A stretch of 6,968 bases of DNA, from NCBI GenBank assembly GCA_043778315.1, contig JAYWGJ010000170.1:1-6968 (forward strand), written 5' to 3'. Under the pieces are notes generated by a model, which worked only from the letters and a program-made list of their open reading frames with translations, was not told the DNA's origin and did no database searches. The translations under genes and the position numbers were made by a program. Origin of the DNA: JBEEMU01 sp043778315 (lineage in GTDB: Bacteria; Bacteroidota; Bacteroidia; Chitinophagales; Saprospiraceae). This document shows, piece by piece, positions 1 to 4,757 of this stretch (positions within the stretch are counted from its first letter, which is position 1; the number at the start of each line of letters is the position of its first letter).

Positions 1-1524
1 AGCAAAACCTTTTACTTCGATACAAACTTTCGGGTTTTTAGCCATTACGGTTGCTACATTTTTCAAGTCAGAATAGAACTCTGATTTGATGCAATAGCTG
101 TCGTTATTGAAGTGTACCGAAGGTAAGAACCAGCTACCGCTGCTACCGCAGAGTTCGCAGTTAAACCATTTTGGCATACCCGACCCTACACCGTCTGCAT
201 CAACAGGCAAACCAGGCGCGGTAAACGGCTCTTTATCAAGATGATCTTTCACGCCATCACCGTCGCTATCTAAAGTACGACCTTGTGTATCAACTGGTGC
301 ATTAGCAACAGTATCAGGCTCTTTGTCGAACATATTAGGTACGCCATCTTTATCGTCGTCTTTAAGCATAGACTCAGGATCGTGAGCGGTGCTGCGTTGA
401 ATCTGTGCGTAAGGTCGGTCAAGCGGGTTTCTCCACCATAGTGGCTCAACACTCTTTTTGAAGCTACCTAAGTTAAAGTTTAAACGAAGGTTAGTGTAAT
501 GAATCGCGTCTTTATTCTGCGTAAAGTCACCCTGCTCTGTCCAGCGATAACCATCTAAAAGGTCATCATCTGAATAAGTTGCTTGATGCTCCAAAGCGAT
601 AGATACGCGGTTACTCACCCGGTAAGCAATACCTGCACCAATATTAACTAAAGGATTAACTTTGTATGAGCGACTACCTGCGCCTGTACCACTTTTATTA
701 GACTCGCTTAGGAAATCCCACAAAGAAGCATTGTCATCACCGGCAGTCTCGTAAGTACCATCCAACTGGCTTTTGATTTTCTCCCGAATCTCATCGTAAG
801 CTGCCTTATTGTTACCTTTATCCGCAAGGATTTGAGCAAATTTAGTTTGGTCGTACAATTTACCGTCGCTGTTCAATGCGTCGTGACGTGTGCCATACGA
901 CTGCATACCTAAACCAGCGAGTGCATAAAAGTCCCACTTATTGCGTTGTTGGTGAAAGTTGATATTATTCAAACTTACCAACGCTTGTAGAGAAACCTCG
1001 GCATACTCACAACGATAGTTGTAATAGAATGGCAAGCCTGAGCCGCGACGAGTAGCAGATGCCCCTGTTGCACCCGGATACTTTTCGTCCCAACCGTAGC
1101 CACCTGCACTCGCGTCACTAACACTACTGTTAGTGATGCCCGATGCTGCTGCCGAAGGTAAATTTGCAGTAGCACCTAATGCTGGATTCATACCCACACT
1201 TCTTTGGCTAGGCAAATAATTTAACCCAAACGCACGACCCGCGATTAGGTTTCCTCTAAGTGAAACCGCGTAGCCAAGTGCTTTGCGAATAGATAAACCG
1301 ACAGCATAACCTGGCTGTGGATTAACGTCACCTGCTATTTGCAGGTAACCTGCATGAACGCCTAACTCCCACATATTGCGGGGTTTAGCAGGAAATTTTG
1401 AGGTACCGTTGAGGTACGATTTTTGTGCTTCTGGGTTTTTATAAACCCCGAGTGAATCCTGCGCCTGCAAGACGGTTGCGATACCAGCACTTAACACAAT
1501 TGAAAGGGCAAAGTTAAGCTTCAT
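1..1524 (-). CDS. OmpA-family outer-membrane protein with calcium-binding TSP3 repeats (C-terminus cut by window edge)
   Basis: My own translation from the ATG at 1524 stays open to base 1 and gives 508 residues; the stop lies outside the window. Residues 1-22 form a signal peptide (MKLNFALSIVL...LQAQ), so the protein is exported. Residues about 50-355 are rich in alternating aromatic/hydrophobic strands (MWELGVHAGYLQIAGDV, NKWDFYALAGLGMQSYG, VNIGAGIAYRVSNRVSIALE) and should form the membrane barrel. Two Asp-rich thrombospondin type 3 calcium motifs follow at about 389-404 (DDDKDGVPNMFD) and 419-434 (DSDGDGVKDHLD), with a partial third (DADGVG) near 442. A CELC pair (456-459) precedes the OmpA domain, whose opening VHFNNDSYCIKSEF (470-483) and IEVKGFA (502-508) match the usual peptidoglycan-binding fold; roughly 80 residues are missing. 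The likely role is linking outer membrane to cell wall. An ATG at 1536 is in frame, but 1524 gives the more typical signal peptide. It has its own promoter candidate and a long leader. Confidence 0.93.
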   Translation of the reverse strand, partial: MKLNFALSIVLSAGIATVLQAQDSLGVYKNPEAQKSYLNGTSKFPAKPRNMWELGVHAGYLQIAGDVNPQPGYAVGLSIRKALGYAVSLRGNLIAGRAFGLNYLPSQRSVGMNPALGATANLPSAAASGITNSSVSDASAGGYGWDEKYPGATGASATRRGSGLPFYYNYRCEYAEVSLQALVSLNNINFHQQRNKWDFYALAGLGMQSYGTRHDALNSDGKLYDQTKFAQILADKGNNKAAYDEIREKIKSQLDGTYETAGDDNASLWDFLSESNKSGTGAGSRSYKVNPLVNIGAGIAYRVSNRVSIALEHQATYSDDDLLDGYRWTEQGDFTQNKDAIHYTNLRLNFNLGSFKKSVEPLWWRNPLDRPYAQIQRSTAHDPESMLKDDDKDGVPNMFDKEPDTVANAPVDTQGRTLDSDGDGVKDHLDKEPFTAPGLPVDADGVGSGMPKWFNCELCGSSGSWFLPSVHFNNDSYCIKSEFYSDLKNVATVMAKNPKVCIEVKGFA

Positions 1525-1689
1525 AGTAAATACCATTTAGTTTAAAAATAAAATGAAGAAATAAACGAGTTAAAAAATTAAAAATTTGTTATATTATATA
1601 CAACTGATTCCAACATTTAATCGTCTTTATATTAGAACGGGGGTGATAAGCCAAGTTTATATAATAAAACGCAATGTATTTAATGGTAC

Positions 1690-1709
1690 TATACTGTAAA
1701 AACAGTATA
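1690..1709 (-). repeat. Perfect inverted repeat (8-bp stem, 4-nt loop) in ompA leader
   Basis: TATACTGT and ACAGTATA flank an AAAA loop (TTTT on the transcribed strand). The stem is perfect but has only two G-C pairs. It lies about 55-75 nt downstream of the predicted ompA transcription start and about 165 nt before the start codon. No T-run follows it in either direction, so a classical terminator is unlikely. It could be an RNA stem in the leader or a dyad operator for a dimeric regulator. The structure is seen directly; any function is inference. Confidence 0.5.
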
Positions 1710-1771
1710 ATATTTCAATCAGTCTAAACATTCAGGTTGGTCAAGTATAATATCATATCTTTATTTAAGTA

Positions 1772-1779
1772 CAAAGGTA
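1772..1779 (-). promoter_or_regulatory. Bacteroidota -7 promoter box for the OmpA-family gene
   Basis: The minus strand reads TACCTTTG, a match to the TAnnTTTG -7 element of the Bacteroidota housekeeping sigma factor. A good -33 TTG element at the usual 19-21 bp spacing is not obvious, although long A/T tracts lie upstream (1813-1829). Transcription would begin near 1765, leaving a leader of about 240 nt. The same octamer precedes two other genes in this window. Confidence 0.55.
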
Positions 1780-1877
1780 CGATTTAATTTTGTATTTACA
1801 TTTTTATTTTACTTTTTTTTGAAAAAAAACATAAAAAACTGACAAATGTAAAATATTAGTAATCTTTAATGTGCTAA

Positions 1878-1898
1878 TTATCAATGTAATATTGATAA
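1878..1898 (-). terminator. Inverted repeat after the 471-residue gene, possible weak terminator
   Basis: TTATCAAT and ATTGATAA form a perfect 8-bp stem around a 5-nt loop, starting 37 nt past the stop codon at 1935. The stem is AT-rich with a single G-C pair and is not followed directly by a T-run on the transcribed strand; a run of eight T lies about 50 nt further on (1829-1822). It may be a weak terminator or a 3'-end stabilising stem, or an operator dyad. Its position right after a gene favours the first two. Confidence 0.3.
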
Positions 1899-1934
1899 AT
1901 TAAAATACAAAAAATTGTTTAAAAAAAATTAAAA

Positions 1935-3350
1935 TTAGTAGTCAAACTCTAACCGCTGGCACGGAAAATTGAATAAACAATCTGTTTTTATAATTTCTGC
2001 CACCTCTTTTGGTAGCATATTCTCCCAGCCTTCTTCGTCGCTACGCAACATTTTGAGTACCTCGCGCGAGTAAATATTTAAGGTATTTACGTCGTATGTA
2101 TCGAGGTCTTCTATATGTTTGGCTTCTAATAAATAACGGTATAAAAATTTGATGCCTTCGGGTATTGGTAAATTTTTGCAGGTCATCAGGTCTGCTGTTC
2201 CTTCCTGCTGCGCAGGATAAACGTACATTTTCACGTTGCTATTAAATAGGTCGCCGAAAGCGGTCAGTAAACTTCCGTTTTCGTTTAGCTCAAAAGTTGT
2301 ATTGATAAGGTGTAATAGTGGACGTGCGCCGACTACCAAACCGATTTTTTGTATTTTATAATCTGCAAAATACTGCACTAATTTATGGTGTTGCTCGCAG
2401 TTTGTAATCAAAACGGGCTGATTGATGGCGCAAAGCAGCTTTGCCCTATCCAAAAAATCCGCTTCGTCTATTTCGCCGTCTTCTTTTAGATTGTCTAAGG
2501 TGATTTCGGCAAACCGCGTAATTTTACTCGTGTCGGCTACCGTCGCGTTAAACTGCTTGGAAGCGGAGGCGAGCATATCTGTATTGACGTAAGTGACGGG
2601 GCGATAACTGCCGCGCACTATTAACAGATTATGTTTGTGTAATACTTCTGAGGGGTGAACGTTCGCGCCGTTTTTGTCAAACATCGCGACGTTGGTCAAG
2701 CCATATTTCACCAATTTCAAACTTACCAACCGATTATCCAAACCTGCAAAGCTGCTACCCGTAATTTGTAGCATATCTATCTGTATCCTATCGCGTAAAC
2801 CGTCGGTGAGCGACTGTATATATTTGTCTATGTCATTATGATAGCGGTAGCTTGCGTAGAGCAGATTAACGCCCAATATACCCACTGCTTTTTGTTGCAA
2901 ACCGGTGTCATTATCCAACATCTTAACGTGCAAAATAACGTCGTTTGGCTCGTCTTGTAGTGGGTCTAACTGGAATCGTAAGCCTATCCAGCCGTGTCCG
3001 ACGTTCGTTTTATGAAAATTGATAGCGGAAATAGTATCAGCGAAAGCAAAAAAGCAAGTGCTTGGTCGCTCGTTGCGCAACCGCTCTTTCATCAAATCGT
3101 ATTCATGTCCCAACATTTTATGGAGGCGCGACTGACATACATACCTTCCGTGCGGCTCTGCGCCGTATATTTCGTCCGAAAACTTTTTATCGAACGCTGA
3201 CATTGTTTTGGCGATAGTTCCTGCGGCTGCGCCTGCTCTAAAAAAGTGACGCGCTACTTCTTGTCCCGCGCCTATCTCTGCGAAAGTACCGTAAATACTC
3301 GCGTCCAAATTGATTTCTAAGGCTTTCTGATTGGTCTCTATAATTTGCAT
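1935..3350 (-). CDS. Conserved protein of unknown function, 471 residues, probably cytoplasmic
   Basis: I recognise the family by its opening (NQKALEINLDASIYGTFAEIGAGQEVARHFF, split here as NQKALEINLD / ASIYGTFAEIGAGQEVARHFF), which is very strongly conserved in Bacteroidota. I know of no demonstrated reaction. From memory, homologues carry labels such as 'TonB-dependent receptor' or 'nicotinate-nucleotide adenylyltransferase'; nothing here supports the first (no signal peptide, plug or barrel) and I see no clear nucleotidyltransferase motif for the second. Other family-like blocks are the Gly/Ala-rich FFRAGAAAGTIAKTMSAFDK stretch, GHGWIGLRFQ, GILGVNLLYASY, LDNRLVSLKLVKYGLTNVAMF, RGSYRPVTYVNTDML and EGWENMLPKEVAEIIK near the C-terminus. 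The frame extends upstream to 3389, adding MQILFIIIIFILA, but a TACCTTTG box at 3398-3405 would place the transcript start near 3391, so the internal Met at 3350, just before the conserved block, is preferred. It appears to be a single-gene unit. Confidence 0.9.
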   Translation of the reverse strand: MQIIETNQKALEINLDASIYGTFAEIGAGQEVARHFFRAGAAAGTIAKTMSAFDKKFSDEIYGAEPHGRYVCQSRLHKMLGHEYDLMKERLRNERPSTCFFAFADTISAINFHKTNVGHGWIGLRFQLDPLQDEPNDVILHVKMLDNDTGLQQKAVGILGVNLLYASYRYHNDIDKYIQSLTDGLRDRIQIDMLQITGSSFAGLDNRLVSLKLVKYGLTNVAMFDKNGANVHPSEVLHKHNLLIVRGSYRPVTYVNTDMLASASKQFNATVADTSKITRFAEITLDNLKEDGEIDEADFLDRAKLLCAINQPVLITNCEQHHKLVQYFADYKIQKIGLVVGARPLLHLINTTFELNENGSLLTAFGDLFNSNVKMYVYPAQQEGTADLMTCKNLPIPEGIKFLYRYLLEAKHIEDLDTYDVNTLNIYSREVLKMLRSDEEGWENMLPKEVAEIIKTDCLFNFPCQRLEFDY

Positions 3351-3397
3351 TGCCAATATAAAAATTATTATAATAAATAAAATTTGCAACTAATTGG

Positions 3398-3405
3398 CAA
3401 AGGTA
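3398..3405 (-). promoter_or_regulatory. Bacteroidota -7 promoter box for the 471-residue protein gene
   Basis: The minus strand reads TACCTTTG, matching TAnnTTTG. It sits in the short gap after the SCO1-like gene, with T-rich DNA upstream but no clear -33 TTG. Transcription would start near 3391. That leaves about 40 nt of leader before the Met at 3350 and essentially none before the longer-frame ATG at 3389, so this box decides the start choice. Confidence 0.6.
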
Positions 3406-3467
3406 ATCAAAAAAATAACATATTAAAAATAAAAATAGTATTTATTGTTTTTTATAATATAATACAA

Positions 3468-4115
3468 CTACTTTTCTTGTTCCAAAATCTTAATATCGCG
3501 CAGCAAATCGTCCATTTTTTCGGTTTTCAGCCCGTTATAATAGCCTCTGATACACCTATTTTTATCTATTAACATTACGTTGCCGCTGTGTGTAAAACCA
3601 CCTGCAGCGTTTTCGTCTTGCTGTGCTGCCACCAAATACTGACCCGCCATTTCGTATATTTTATCTTTATCACCCGTAAGGAATTTCCATTTTTTGGTGT
3701 CGATGTGTAGCCTATCTGCAAAGTTACGCAGTACGACTATACTATCGTGTTTGGGGTCTATGGTATGCGATAAAATGATAATATCGGGGCCAGTTTTTAT
3801 TTGCTCATATACTTTGAGCATATTTTTTTTGACTTTCGGGCAGATGGTCGGACATGATGTAAAAAAGAAATCTACTAAGTAAATTTTGCCCTGTACGTCA
3901 GCTTGCGTAAACGGCTTTCCGTCTTGGTCTATAAACGCAAAATCGGGTATCCGATGCGATATAGAGTCTATTTTTTTCTGTCCGTTTACTATGTATGTAA
4001 TTGTATCTTTATCGCCTAATTTTGGTAATACTTTGGTATTATTTGCAGTATTATCGCAGGCGCAAAATAAAGTTGCTATTAAAATAAAAAATAAAATTAT
4101 TTTGTTTTGTGACAT
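3468..4115 (-). CDS. sco1: SCO1/SenC family copper-binding lipoprotein (cytochrome oxidase CuA assembly)
   Basis: The product is 215 residues from the ATG at 4115. SCO proteins are membrane-anchored thioredoxin-fold copper chaperones that help mature the CuA centre of cytochrome c oxidase; some act as thiol reductases. Residues 1-20 (MSQNKIILFFILIATLFCAC) form a lipoprotein signal peptide, with Cys20 as the likely lipidated residue. The copper/redox site is complete: FFFTSCPTICPK gives Cys88 and Cys92 (CxxxC), and GGFTHSGNVMLID gives the ligand His176. SHTIDPKHDS, WKFLTGDKDKIY and the closing GYYNG are further SCO landmarks. The longer in-frame ATG at 4139 overlaps the promoter box at 4137-4144, so 4115, preceded by an A-run, is the better start. 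No oxidase genes are adjacent, so the partner is inferred from the family only. It seems to be transcribed alone. Confidence 0.94.
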   Translation of the reverse strand: MSQNKIILFFILIATLFCACDNTANNTKVLPKLGDKDTITYIVNGQKKIDSISHRIPDFAFIDQDGKPFTQADVQGKIYLVDFFFTSCPTICPKVKKNMLKVYEQIKTGPDIIILSHTIDPKHDSIVVLRNFADRLHIDTKKWKFLTGDKDKIYEMAGQYLVAAQQDENAAGGFTHSGNVMLIDKNRCIRGYYNGLKTEKMDDLLRDIKILEQEK

Positions 4116-4136
4116 TTTTTTTCTATAATTATTAAA

Positions 4137-4144
4137 CAAAGGTA
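4137..4144 (-). promoter_or_regulatory. Bacteroidota -7 promoter box for the SCO1-like gene
   Basis: TACCTTTG on the minus strand ends 21 nt before the ATG at 4115, predicting a short leader of about 15 nt that ends in an A-rich stretch. No strong -33 TTG is visible at the usual distance. The box overlaps the upstream in-frame ATG at 4139, which therefore cannot be the start if this promoter is used. Confidence 0.62.
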
Positions 4145-4162
4145 AGGCAATATTTTGAATTG

Positions 4163-4217
4163 AATTGTAAAATTAATATTAACAAATTGTAAAATCTTGA
4201 ATTGTAAGTATTTACAA
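4163..4217. repeat. Three AATTGTAA copies and a small dyad upstream of the SCO1-like promoter
   Basis: AATTGTAA occurs at 4163-4170, 4185-4192 and 4200-4207. The last copy overlaps a perfect dyad, TTGTAA-gtat-TTACAA, at 4202-4217. All lie about 20-75 bp upstream of the -7 box of the SCO1-like gene, where a regulator could bind. The sequence is extremely AT-rich, so chance recurrence is quite possible. Confidence 0.25.
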
Positions 4218-4303
4218 CTATTTTCTTTATAAAACCTTCTGCAAATTGATTAAAAATATACTTATTTAATGCAATTAGTGACAGTGTTAAACATGAATAA
4301 TTT

Positions 4304-4321
4304 AAAATAAGCACTTATTTT
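4304..4321 (-). terminator. Palindrome spanning the lipoprotein stop codon, possible terminator
   Basis: AAAATAAG and CTTATTTT are perfectly complementary around a CA centre, giving a practical stem of 7 bp with a 4-nt loop. The stop codon of the 140-residue lipoprotein lies inside the arm. The minus-strand product ends in TTATTTTAAATTATT, a broken T-run, so this could end the rel-lipoprotein transcript. The stem is almost purely A-T and therefore weak. Confidence 0.33.
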
Positions 4322-4737
4322 TTTGTGTATTTTGCTACCGTTTCTTTGCCCTCGGTTAAGGCTTTCTTGAATTTTATTTGCATAGTCAACACTATCTCTT
4401 TTTGGGCGGCGAGGTAGTTTAAGGCGGCTTGCTCGGTCACCCCGTTATCGTCGGGGTCTTTCCATTGTGCCATCCAGTTTGTCATCGCGTCGTCGGCGCG
4501 AACGAGCGCAAAACTTACACTGTCCATATACGATTTTTCACTATTTGATAGTTTTGGAAGGGTATTTTTTAGTTCCACCACCTGCTTTTTGAGGGCATAC
4601 AAACTATCCATTTTGGGCATCAAAACATCATGTACGCGCAAAATCTCGCGTTTTTCGTTATCTATTTGTGCTGTGTAGTTCTTGCAAGCGTTAAAAAGTA
4701 GTATTGATACTATTATGAATATAATTTTTTTGAGCAT
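4315..4737 (-). CDS. Small putative lipoprotein of unknown function, 140 residues, helical
   Basis: The N-terminus MLKKIIFIIVSILLFNAC is a lipoprotein signal peptide with Cys18 as the lipidated residue, so the mature part is about 122 residues anchored on the periplasmic side. The rest is charged and predicted helical, probably a coiled coil or helical hairpin. Family-like blocks are RVHDVLMPKMDSLYALKKQ (34-52) and RADDAMTNWMAQWKDPDD (80-97). I recognise this as a small Bacteroidota family often labelled 'viral A-type inclusion protein', a name resting only on coiled-coil resemblance; no function is established that I know of. The start is 20 bp after the Rel stop with no promoter-like box between, so the two genes are probably co-transcribed. 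The spacing suggests shared expression, not a shared mechanism. Confidence 0.82.
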   Translation of the reverse strand: MLKKIIFIIVSILLFNACKNYTAQIDNEKREILRVHDVLMPKMDSLYALKKQVVELKNTLPKLSNSEKSYMDSVSFALVRADDAMTNWMAQWKDPDDNGVTEQAALNYLAAQKEIVLTMQIKFKKALTEGKETVAKYTKK

Positions 4738-4757
4738 TTTTTATTTTGTTTTTATAA

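Larger units (their letters stand above)
1525..1934. other. 410-bp AT-rich intergenic region and putative ompA leader
   Basis: No credible gene is visible here on either strand. Reading toward ompA, the region holds an inverted repeat just after the upstream gene (1878-1898). Next come back-to-back T and A tracts (1813-1820 and 1822-1829), which could bend DNA or act like an UP element. A TACCTTTG promoter box follows (1772-1779), then about 240 bp to the ompA start that would be an untranslated leader with a perfect hairpin at 1690-1709. A short G/C-richer patch around 1636-1652 (gaacgggggtgataagc) stands out in the leader, but I recognise no riboswitch or RNA family. Confidence 0.6.

Noticed and set aside
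270..1175. Short minus-strand frames at 270-452 and 975-1175
   Set aside because: They are out of frame with the OmpA-family gene, whose continuous 508-codon reading with signal peptide, calcium repeats and OmpA domain clearly explains the region.
1525..1536. Alternative OmpA start at 1536 (adds MVFT)
   Set aside because: The ATG at 1524 gives a cleaner signal peptide (MKLN...). The extra four residues cannot be excluded but have no support.
1690..1709. Dyad TACTGT-AAAA-ACAGTA as a LexA/SOS box
   Set aside because: The half-sites resemble CTGT/ACAG, but the spacing is 4 instead of the 8 of the classical proteobacterial box, and the adjacent gene is not an SOS gene.
1813..1829. T8-G-A8 tract as a terminator hairpin
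   Set aside because: The arms are separated by one base and contain no G-C pairs, so no stable hairpin forms; read as an A/T tract upstream of the ompA promoter box.
1878..1898. Dyad TTATCAAT-ATTGATAA as an FNR/CRP-type site
   Set aside because: The half-sites are in the opposite orientation to TTGAT-N4-ATCAA, and the dyad sits directly behind a stop codon, which fits a 3'-end stem better.
4132..4314. 60-codon minus-strand ORF filling the spacer between the lipoprotein and SCO1-like genes
   Set aside because: It has low-complexity AT-driven composition, overlaps the SCO1-like promoter box and shows no family resemblance.
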